Source of the DNA: Pseudanabaena minima
GTDB taxonomy: Bacteria > Cyanobacteriota > Cyanobacteriia > Pseudanabaenales > Pseudanabaenaceae
Assembly (NCBI RefSeq): GCF_051131155.1
Contig: NZ_CP159508.1
Span: forward strand, 3,906,001-3,970,000
Direction of reading: 5' to 3'
Length of the DNA stretch: 64,000 nt
Shown: one piece after another, positions 33,633 through 41,611 of the stretch
Numbering within the stretch: position 1 is the stretch's first letter
Layout of the letters: every line of letters starts with the position of its first letter
Made by a program: the position numbers and the translations under genes
The notes under the pieces: generated by a model
Told to the model about the DNA's origin: nothing
Seen by the model: only the letters and a program-made list of their open reading frames with translations
Database searches by the model: none

Positions 33633-34556
33633 TAACCCTGCCTCAATTCTGCTAATCTGCACTGCATAATTTTCAATCCCTTTACCCGTCCGAGACTTCA
33701 GCCCAGCTGCATGGAGTCCGACAATATGATAAGCACCATCAATCTTACCAATCAGTGCAGAACCAGAAGCCCCAGAGTTAGTGTCGCAATCATGCACAAA
33801 CATCCCATCCAATTCATCGATCACACTACAACCAATATGAACACCAGCCGTCTCTCCCTTTCCCGCTTGCAAGTCTGCATAGCGTTTCGGATCAGGATAA
33901 TCGACAGAATAGCCTGTCACAAATAGTTTCTTTTTGTAGTCTTGCAACACTGATAAAGAAAGTGACTTCCACTTCAGAAATCCATATTTCTCACCCAAAG
34001 GCTTGTTCAGTAACAAGATCGCCCAATCATCTGCTGAGTTTTTTTCTGAATTCTTTGTTCCTGCAAAAACTTCTTTTACCACAGCATAGTCTGTCTTTCT
34101 TCGTAACCTTCCATTGATTAAGTTGGGTAAAAAGATCATTTTTTTGGCTAACTTGCCCCGATCATAAACACAGTGAGCATTGGTTAACACATGGTAGTCT
34201 CCAATCAAGGTTCCTGTGCAAGCATATTTTTCATTTTTCTCAGTCAGTCCTACGACCTTACCTACCGTAGACCAAGGATAATCTCGGCTCATCATGGGTT
34301 GGCGCTGGTCTGCCCCAATCACGCCACGATTAGAACTAGGCTGATCCGATTGGCGCAATAGTGTAGGAACAAAGCCGTTAGGATTCGTGTTAAGGGGCTG
34401 CGACTGATTAGTCTGGACAGGAGAGATCGCCTCTCGCGACAGTAACTCATCTAGTGATTGCGCCTCCGATGGGGCATGAAGCATGATCCCGCATAACGAG
34501 GCGATCGCAATGCCAAGCACAAATTCGATTAAAACTTTCCATATCTTGACTTGCAT
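33612..34556 (-). CDS. Secreted trypsin-like (S1/V8-type) serine protease
   Basis: 314 aa. The N-terminal hydrophobic segment VLGIAIASLCGIMLHAPSEA is a signal peptide with cleavage near SEAQS. A 60-residue linker may be a propeptide. The catalytic triad is visible: His in VLTNAHCVYD, Asp in SADDWAILLL and Ser in TNSGASGSALIG. The Cys pair around CTGTLIG and CV, and a second pair (IGCSVI, VHDCD), can form disulfides, which suits export. It is codirectional with and 274 bases downstream of the five TPR-CHAT genes; the position suggests, but does not prove, a shared proteolytic role. Confidence 0.92.
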   Translation of the reverse strand: MQVKIWKVLIEFVLGIAIASLCGIMLHAPSEAQSLDELLSREAISPVQTNQSQPLNTNPNGFVPTLLRQSDQPSSNRGVIGADQRQPMMSRDYPWSTVGKVVGLTEKNEKYACTGTLIGDYHVLTNAHCVYDRGKLAKKMIFLPNLINGRLRRKTDYAVVKEVFAGTKNSEKNSADDWAILLLNKPLGEKYGFLKWKSLSLSVLQDYKKKLFVTGYSVDYPDPKRYADLQAGKGETAGVHIGCSVIDELDGMFVHDCDTNSGASGSALIGKIDGAYHIVGLHAAGLKSRTGKGIENYAVQISRIEAGLKKKTGN

Positions 34557-34684
34557 AGCCTTATCTCTAAGTTTTAAGGTTAGATTTTCATTAGATTACG
34601 ATCAAAGTTAAACCATTCCTATAGCGGTTACAGAATTTGCAACAATTTTTAGATGTATAGCTGCCACCTATATCATGACAAATC

Positions 34685-34739
34685 AAAACCCAAATAATGT
34701 GAGGCGGCGCGAAGCGCCGCCTCACATTATTTGGGTTTT
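34685..34739. repeat. Dispersed palindromic element
   Basis: AAAACCCAAATAATGTGAGG / CCTCACATTATTTGGGTTTT with core CGGCGCGAAGCGCCG; a perfect copy of the family plan. Confidence 0.88.
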
Positions 34740-34773
34740 ATGTCGCAAAAAAAGAGTTAGCTAGTACAAACTA

Positions 34774-34825
34774 AGACCCAAGAATTGATTGGCGGCGCTT
34801 TGCGTCGCAATCAATTCTTATGTCT
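34774..34825. repeat. Dispersed palindromic element, degenerate
   Basis: AGACCCAAGAATTGATTG faces CAATCAATTCTTATGTCT around CGGCGCTTTGCGTCG; two mismatches mark decay. It is just after the stop codon of the last TPR-CHAT gene and could terminate it. Confidence 0.75.
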
Positions 34826-34830
34826 TGTTA

Positions 34831-37800
34831 TTACAGCCCATTACCGATCGCAAAAAATGCTGCCCAATAATTAGGATGACTAAAATCTTTAGACTGAATT
34901 AGCGCAACTTGCGCTCTACGCAAGGACTCAATAACAGTAACATCACCTTTTTGCAACTCATTATAAAAGGCAGCCATGAGAACCTGAGTGCCCACATCAT
35001 CAACTTTCCAAAGCGAAGCGATCGCCTGTTTTGCTCCTGCTTTCTGAACTTGATAGCCAAAACCCAAAATCTCAACGCCATCCCCCAGTTTACCAACTCC
35101 TGTCTGACAGGCACTTAGGACAATTAAATTAATATTCGGAATTTGCCAATCGGTAATTTCACTGAGATGGATTTTGTCACCATTGCCAAAAATGATAAAT
35201 GAATTGTCTGGCGTACCTGTATTAAATTCAGCATGGGTGGCTAAGTGCAGAATATTATGGTTTTTAAATTTAGATTCGATCGCTTGGCGACTAAAATTTT
35301 CTTCAGTTAAAATAACTGAGTTTTGGAAAGAATTAGCGATCGCCTCTATTTCTTTAATCGTGGCAGGTAAGCCATTTTGTCCAAATTTTTTCTCTTCTGC
35401 TTTGCCACCAAAAGCACCTGCAAGGATTTTAGGCTCAGCTTTGGGCTTTTGGGAAAAGTCGGAGAGGCTATAGGATACTAAGTTACTAATTTGATATTTC
35501 TCAATTAGCCACTTTTTGCCATCATAGATTGCGGCGAGAGGAACATAGCGAAGCATTCCATCGGTCGCGTAGAGTATCGTTTTAGCTTTGGCTTGTTCGA
35601 GTTCTGTTTCGATTGGTTGAATGAGCAGGTTATAAAATTTGATCGCAGATTCTCTGTAATCTTCAGAACTAGCGTCAAGAAGTTCAGATCTGTAGTCAAT
35701 AATTGAGGTCTCCAGTCTTTCTTGAGAGATGTTGACGGTGCGACTGATGGGGATGGAGTTGGGGGAGAAGAGAATAATTTCGAGGCGATCGCTTAAAATC
35801 AAGGGATAAAGCAATACTGTCCCTTGGGGAATTTGGTTGAGGTAGGTGGGGACTTGGTTGATCTCTGATTGAGGAAGGCTCTGAATCTGATTAGCAAGTT
35901 GGCGATTGAGATGAGGTATTTGCTCAAAGCGAATTGCTAATTGCTGATCGCGAAACGTTCTCTCTGGCTCTAAAAGCCTCACTTCCTGTAATGTGCGATC
36001 GCTGCCTTTAATATTTTTTAAATAGTCCTCAAGTTCTTGGATTTTGAGAAGATCGAGAACCTGTAGGGCTTCCATAATCCGACCTTGTTTGAGCAAGAGA
36101 TCGGCAAGATCGCGATAGGAATTTGCGACCGTAGATAGGTAAGATCTCTGCTCATCTTGGCTTAATCCGCGAATATCTTTACGAATAGACTCTCGGACGT
36201 TGATTGATTGTTTGTAAAAGAAAATAGCTAATTCAGTTTGTTGTTTAATCGCCAGTAACTTACCCAGATTGCTAAGTACCGTGCCTTCACCGTCGCGATC
36301 GCCGATTTCCCTAGCGATGATTACAGCTTGCTGATATGCCTCCAATGCTTGCTGATGCTGTCCGATATTGGCATAAGCTACACCCAGATTGCGGAGAGAT
36401 GTACCTTCGCTATCACGATTTTTAATTTCTTTGGCGATCGCTAAAGCTTGTTGATAAATTTCAATCGCCTGCTCATTCTGCCCTAAATTGCGATATGTAT
36501 TCGCCAAATTGACCAGTACTCGACCTTTACTAGCATGGTCTTTGATTTTCTGCATTATCGTCAAAGCTTGCTGATGCATGACAATTGACTTATCAAATTG
36601 TTGGGAACTGTCATAGGCAGTACCGAGATTGCTGAGTACTGCTCCTTCACGGGCTACATCTTTGATTTCGCGGGCAATTACTAGTTCTTGCTGATATAAG
36701 GCAATTGCTTTGTCGAATTGACCTAACCTTTCGTAAGCCAGACCCAAATTACTGAGTACGATGCCTTCCGCCATCCGCGCTTGGATTTCTGGCAAAATCA
36801 CATAATATCGCGGCGCAAAAAAACGAATGGCGATTTCATCCTGTCCCAAGCTATCGTAAAGTCGATCCCTAGCTATATTACTAAGCAATCCTTCGCTATC
36901 ACGATGATCAATGCTGCGAGCGATCGCTAAAGACTGCTGATAAAGCGCGATCGCTTGTTCATATTTGCCTAACTCCAGATAAGCGTTACCGAGTTTAACC
37001 AATATTCCTGCTTGAGCAATCCGATCTGTCAATTTGCTAGATAGCTCTAAGCCTTGTCGATAGAACTTAATTGCCTGCGTGTATTGTCCTAAGTTGCGAT
37101 AGCCATCACCTAGACTGATTGTGGCTCTAGCTTGACTCGTAGGATCTGGAGACATGCTCGAACTGGCTAACAACTGCTGAAAAATCGTGATTGCTAGTTC
37201 ATATTTTCCTGTCTTCAGATAAACGTTGCCTAAATTATCTAGCAAGTTACGTTCTTGTTCCCGATCCTTCAGTTCTCTCGCAATCACCAAGGCTTGCTGA
37301 TACATTTTAATGGAACGTTCATAGTCTCTAGAAAATTGGTAAGCTTGGGCGAGATCATAGACTACTCTTACTTGTTCCGTCAGGAGCTTTCTCTGCCGCA
37401 GGATTGCTAATTCTTGCTCATAAACAGTGATTATTTTTGGATATTGTCCTAAATCAGCATAAATAAGCACTAGTTCACCAATAACTTCTCTCAAGTAGGC
37501 GTGAGGAAGCTCGCTGATTTTCGCCCTGATGGCTAAAGCTTGTTCATAAAATATCGTTGCTTTCTCGAATTGATTCAGAATTGAGTGAGCATGTCCTATG
37601 CGAAAAAGTGTTGTACTCTCATCAAGGGGATCTATGACCTTAAGCTCTCTCAAGATTACCAAGGACTGCTCATAAAACTTGATCGCTTTTTGGTAATCTT
37701 CAAGTGCGTCATAAGCCTTCCCTAGACTATTCAATGAGTTACCTTCACCCTTGCGGTCTTTAATCTCACGATAAATTTGTAAAGATTGTTCCCAAGCTTG

Positions 37801-37974
37801 TAATGCTTCCTGATATTTATTAGCTTGATATTGCTGATTTCCTTTTTTGTAAAGTCGTTCGGCTTCTGTTTTGCGATCTTGGATAGATTGCGATCGCGCA
37901 GCATCGGATACGACTAGTTGCACTTGTCCACAACATAGGACTGTCAAAAGTGCGATCACTAAACTTCCACGCAT
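34831..37974 (-). CDS. TPR-CHAT protein E (exported caspase-like protease), most diverged paralogue
   Basis: 1047 aa; ATG 37974 has GAGG six bases upstream. The signal peptide is SLVIALLTVLCCGQVQLVVS. About 14 TPR units (residues 38-590) follow with more sequence drift than in the paralogues, including unusual units around APRYYVILPEIQARM. A linker with DIRGLSQDEQRSYLS precedes the CHAT domain (about 750-1047), with catalytic His in ILHLATHAEFNTG and Cys in LIVLSACQTGVGKLGDG, 42 residues apart. CHAT domains are caspase-like cysteine proteases; TPRs usually hold a partner or activator. It ends AFFAIGNGL. The next gene upstream is 33 bases away, so the two are probably co-transcribed. Confidence 0.93.
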   Translation of the reverse strand: MRGSLVIALLTVLCCGQVQLVVSDAARSQSIQDRKTEAERLYKKGNQQYQANKYQEALQAWEQSLQIYREIKDRKGEGNSLNSLGKAYDALEDYQKAIKFYEQSLVILRELKVIDPLDESTTLFRIGHAHSILNQFEKATIFYEQALAIRAKISELPHAYLREVIGELVLIYADLGQYPKIITVYEQELAILRQRKLLTEQVRVVYDLAQAYQFSRDYERSIKMYQQALVIARELKDREQERNLLDNLGNVYLKTGKYELAITIFQQLLASSSMSPDPTSQARATISLGDGYRNLGQYTQAIKFYRQGLELSSKLTDRIAQAGILVKLGNAYLELGKYEQAIALYQQSLAIARSIDHRDSEGLLSNIARDRLYDSLGQDEIAIRFFAPRYYVILPEIQARMAEGIVLSNLGLAYERLGQFDKAIALYQQELVIAREIKDVAREGAVLSNLGTAYDSSQQFDKSIVMHQQALTIMQKIKDHASKGRVLVNLANTYRNLGQNEQAIEIYQQALAIAKEIKNRDSEGTSLRNLGVAYANIGQHQQALEAYQQAVIIAREIGDRDGEGTVLSNLGKLLAIKQQTELAIFFYKQSINVRESIRKDIRGLSQDEQRSYLSTVANSYRDLADLLLKQGRIMEALQVLDLLKIQELEDYLKNIKGSDRTLQEVRLLEPERTFRDQQLAIRFEQIPHLNRQLANQIQSLPQSEINQVPTYLNQIPQGTVLLYPLILSDRLEIILFSPNSIPISRTVNISQERLETSIIDYRSELLDASSEDYRESAIKFYNLLIQPIETELEQAKAKTILYATDGMLRYVPLAAIYDGKKWLIEKYQISNLVSYSLSDFSQKPKAEPKILAGAFGGKAEEKKFGQNGLPATIKEIEAIANSFQNSVILTEENFSRQAIESKFKNHNILHLATHAEFNTGTPDNSFIIFGNGDKIHLSEITDWQIPNINLIVLSACQTGVGKLGDGVEILGFGYQVQKAGAKQAIASLWKVDDVGTQVLMAAFYNELQKGDVTVIESLRRAQVALIQSKDFSHPNYWAAFFAIGNGL

Positions 37975-38007
37975 ACCTCACCTCATAGTAACTACAATTC
38001 TTTATCT

Positions 38008-41000
38008 CTACAGTCCATTGCCGATCGCAAAAAATGCTGACCAGTAGCTAGGGTGGCTATAGTTTGCTGATTTGATCAGAGCAACTTGTGCCCTATGCAA
38101 AGCCTCAGTGGGTGTGACATCACCTTTCTTTAGTTCGCGATAAAAAGATTCCATTAGGGCTTGAGTACCTTCATCATTGACAGACCAGAGAGAAGCGATC
38201 GCATTTTTTGCACCAGCTTTTTGGACTTGGTAGCCAAAGCCTAAGATTTCCACCCCATCACCGAGCTTACCAACACCAGTCTGACAAGCACTCAACACAA
38301 TCAAATCGATATTTGGAATCTGCCAATCAGTGATTTCATTGAGCTTAATTTTGTCACCATTGCCAAAAATGATGAAAGAATTGTCAGGTGTACCCGTATT
38401 AAATTCAGCATGGGTAGCAAGATGGAGAATATTATGATTTTTGAATTTTGCTTCGATCGCTTGGCGGCTAAATTGATCTTCGATTAAAGTAACTGAGTTA
38501 TCAAAGGAATTGGCGATCGCTTGAACTTCTCTAACTGTAGCAGGCAACCCAACTTGTCCGAATTTGCGATCGCCCGCTTTACCACCAAATGCTCCTGCAA
38601 GGATATTAGGTTGGGTAGTTCGCTTTGATGCAAAGTCAAAAAGGCTATAAGCGATCAGATTATTAATACGATATTTTTCAGCAAGCCATTGTTTGCCATC
38701 ATAGAGAGCAGAAAGAGGAATATAGCGCAAAATGCCATCAGGGGCATAGAGTATCGTAGTGGTTTTAGCTTGAGCAAGTTCAGCTTCAATAGGTTTAATC
38801 AGTAAATTGTAGAATTTGGATGCAGGTTCTTGGACATCTTCAGAACCAGCATCAAGGAGACCAGATCTAAAATCAATCACTAGAGTTTCTAGTTCTTTTC
38901 GGGAGATTTTGACGGTGCGGCTAATAGGGATAGTGTTGGGAGAGAAGAGAATAATTTCGAGTCTGTCGCCTAAAATCAAGGGATAAAGCAAAGCTGTTCC
39001 TTGAGGGATTTTCTGGAGATAGTCAGGTACTTTATTGATTTCTGATTTAGGAAGTTGCTGAATCTGATTGGTAAGTTGGCTATTGATTTCTTGGCTATTA
39101 TCAGGGATTATCGCTAATAGCTTATCGCTAATAGCTTTCTCTGGTGCTAATAGTCGGACACCTTGCGATGATCTATCACTACCTTTGATGTTTTTGAGAT
39201 AGTCTTCGAGTTCTTGGACTTTAAGGAGATCAATAACTTGTAGGGCTTCCATGATCCGACCTTGTTGAATTAGGAGGTTGGCAAGACGTTTATAGCCGCT
39301 AGAGACCGTTTCCAAATAGGATTTTTGGATATCTTTATCGAGTTTGCGGATGTCTCGGCGGATAGTTTCACGTGCATTGACTGATTGTTTATAAAATAAA
39401 ATAGCGAGTTCGGGTTGGTTTACTCTGGAAAAAATAGTTCCTAGATTTGATAGTGCCAAGCCTTCTCCACTAAGATCTTTGATTTCTCGCGTGATCGCTA
39501 AGTATTGCAGAAGGAACTCTAAAGCTTTGTCATACTTGCCGATGGCATAGTAAGCGACTCCCAGATTGCCTAGCGATTTTCCCTCACCGAGACGGTCTTT
39601 GATTTCCCGCAAGACTTCCAAGCTTTGCAGAAGAAACTCGATTGCTTTGTCATTTTTACCAAGGTTTTGGTATGTATTTCCCAGATTTCCCAGAGACTGT
39701 CCCTCACCAAGGCGGTCTTTGATTTCCCGTACGATCGCTAAGCTTTGAAGATGAAGCTTGATCGCTTGGTCATATTGACCGATGGCATCATAGGCAATTC
39801 CCAGATTTCCGAGTACACTTGCTTCGACGTTACGGGCTTTGATTTCGCGCGCGATCGCTAAACTTTGCAGATTGAACTCGACCGCCTTAACATATTTGCC
39901 AAGACTGCGGTAGGCTTCTGCCAGATTCCCCAGCACAGTTCCTTCCCCACTGCGGTCTTTGACTTCCTTTAAGATTGCTAAAGCTTGCAGATAAGACTCG
40001 ATCGCCTTGTCGTATTTGCCAAGAAATTGGTAATTATTTCCCAGATTTACCAGCGACTGTCCTTCGCCGTTGCGGTCTTTGATTTCCCGTGCGATTTCTA
40101 ATCTTTGTAGATGAAGCTCAATCGCTTTGTCATATTTACCGAGAGAAGCGTAAACTACACCCAGATTCCCCAGCGAGTTTGACTCACCACGACGATCTTT
40201 GATTTTACGCTTGATTGTCAAGCTTTGCAGTTGGAATTCGATCGCTTTGTCATATTTGCCGAGGGCATGGTAAGCATTTCCCAGATTACCTAGAGATTGC
40301 GACTCACCGAGAGGATCTTTGAATTCACGCATAATCGCTAATCTTTGTAAATGGAACTCAATCGCTTTGTCATATTTACCAAGAGAAGAGTAAACGCTAC
40401 CCAGATTTCCTAGAGAGTTTCCCTCTCCGAAACGGTCGTTAATTTCTCGCTTGATCGCCAAACTTTGTAGGTGAAATTCGAGCGCCTTGTCATATTTGCC
40501 GAGGGAATCGTAAACACTTCCTAGATTACCTAGAGAATAGCTCTCACCACGACGGTTTTTGAGTTCTCGATTGATTGCCAAACTTTGGATATGAAACTCA
40601 ATTGCTTTGTCATATTTGCCAACAGCATCATAAACCATTCCCAGATTACTCAGTGAATTCCCCTCGCCTTGACGGTCTTTAATTTCCCGCTTGATCGCTA
40701 AACTTTGCAGGTGAAACTCTATCGCTTGGTCGTATTTGCCAAGGTACTCATAAACCGCACCCAGAGTTCCCAACGAGCTTGACTCACCACGACGGTAATT
40801 GAGTTCTCGCTTGATTGCCAAACTTTGCAGGTGTAATTCGATTACTTTGTCATATTTCCTAAGAGAATAGTAAACATTTCCCAGATTGCTGAGAGAATAA
40901 CTCTCACCCTGACGATCTTTGAGTTCTCGATAGATTTCTAAACTTTGTAAATGGAACTCGATCGCTTTGTCGTATTTGCCAAGGTAATTGTAAGCTATGC

Positions 41001-41373
41001 CCAAATTGCTTAGCGAATTTCCTTCGCCACGACGGTCTTTAGTTTCACGCTTGATTTCTAAGCTTTGTAGTTGGTACTCGATCGCTTTGTCATATCTCCC
41101 AAGAGAATCGTAGATGATTCCAATATTTCCCAGCGACTGTCCTTCCCCACGACGGTCTTTGATTTCTCGATAGATTGTCAGTGATTGCTGCCATGACTGA
41201 AGAGCCGCCTCAAACTTGCTAATTTGATATTGCTGAATTCCTTGCTGTAATAGCCGATCTGCTTCTGCTTTGCGTGCTTGAGAGGTTTGCGCTTGGACAC
41301 TTTCACTCATCACTATTTGTACTTGTGTATAAGACAATAAAGTCAACATTGCAATTCCAAGCACTTTATTCAC
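38008..41373 (-). CDS. TPR-CHAT protein D, largest TPR array
   Basis: 1121 aa from GTG 41373, which aligns with the paralogues' start (NKVLGIAMLTLLSY) and has GAGG nine bases upstream; ATG 41409 is an alternative and the frame is open to 41478. The signal peptide ends ESVQAQTSQ. About 16 TPR units of 40 aa carry the consensus LGKYDKAIEFHLQSLAIKRE with almost no spacing change. The CHAT domain has ILHLATHAEFNTG and LSACQTGVGKLGDG. It keeps the same linker DIRKLDKDIQKSYLE and LKNIKGSDRSSQGVRLL. The high array number shows local unit expansion. Confidence 0.93.
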   Translation of the reverse strand: MNKVLGIAMLTLLSYTQVQIVMSESVQAQTSQARKAEADRLLQQGIQQYQISKFEAALQSWQQSLTIYREIKDRRGEGQSLGNIGIIYDSLGRYDKAIEYQLQSLEIKRETKDRRGEGNSLSNLGIAYNYLGKYDKAIEFHLQSLEIYRELKDRQGESYSLSNLGNVYYSLRKYDKVIELHLQSLAIKRELNYRRGESSSLGTLGAVYEYLGKYDQAIEFHLQSLAIKREIKDRQGEGNSLSNLGMVYDAVGKYDKAIEFHIQSLAINRELKNRRGESYSLGNLGSVYDSLGKYDKALEFHLQSLAIKREINDRFGEGNSLGNLGSVYSSLGKYDKAIEFHLQRLAIMREFKDPLGESQSLGNLGNAYHALGKYDKAIEFQLQSLTIKRKIKDRRGESNSLGNLGVVYASLGKYDKAIELHLQRLEIAREIKDRNGEGQSLVNLGNNYQFLGKYDKAIESYLQALAILKEVKDRSGEGTVLGNLAEAYRSLGKYVKAVEFNLQSLAIAREIKARNVEASVLGNLGIAYDAIGQYDQAIKLHLQSLAIVREIKDRLGEGQSLGNLGNTYQNLGKNDKAIEFLLQSLEVLREIKDRLGEGKSLGNLGVAYYAIGKYDKALEFLLQYLAITREIKDLSGEGLALSNLGTIFSRVNQPELAILFYKQSVNARETIRRDIRKLDKDIQKSYLETVSSGYKRLANLLIQQGRIMEALQVIDLLKVQELEDYLKNIKGSDRSSQGVRLLAPEKAISDKLLAIIPDNSQEINSQLTNQIQQLPKSEINKVPDYLQKIPQGTALLYPLILGDRLEIILFSPNTIPISRTVKISRKELETLVIDFRSGLLDAGSEDVQEPASKFYNLLIKPIEAELAQAKTTTILYAPDGILRYIPLSALYDGKQWLAEKYRINNLIAYSLFDFASKRTTQPNILAGAFGGKAGDRKFGQVGLPATVREVQAIANSFDNSVTLIEDQFSRQAIEAKFKNHNILHLATHAEFNTGTPDNSFIIFGNGDKIKLNEITDWQIPNIDLIVLSACQTGVGKLGDGVEILGFGYQVQKAGAKNAIASLWSVNDEGTQALMESFYRELKKGDVTPTEALHRAQVALIKSANYSHPSYWSAFFAIGNGL

Positions 41374-41499
41374 AGTCAAAATCCTCACATTTACATTACG
41401 CAATTGCATACCAAATAAAATAAAGCTATATCCTGAAAAATAAGCGATCGTTACAAAAAATGTAACTAAATATAGCAACGTAAGTTTTGCTTAGGACAT

Positions 41500-41554
41500 A
41501 AAACCCAAATAAGTGAAGGTGGCACCTTGTGCCACCTTCACTTATTTGGGTTTT
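41500..41554. repeat. Dispersed palindromic element between TPR-CHAT genes
   Basis: AAAACCCAAATAAGTGAAGG / CCTTCACTTATTTGGGTTTT with core TGGCACCTTGTGCCA. Here the usual GGCGGCGC core is replaced by GGTGGCACC but pairing is kept, a compensatory change. Confidence 0.85.
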
Positions 41555-41611
41555 GCTCTGTCTTAGCTATCTCTTACATTGCTATAGCTAGGCAAAAGTA
41601 GGGTAATACAC

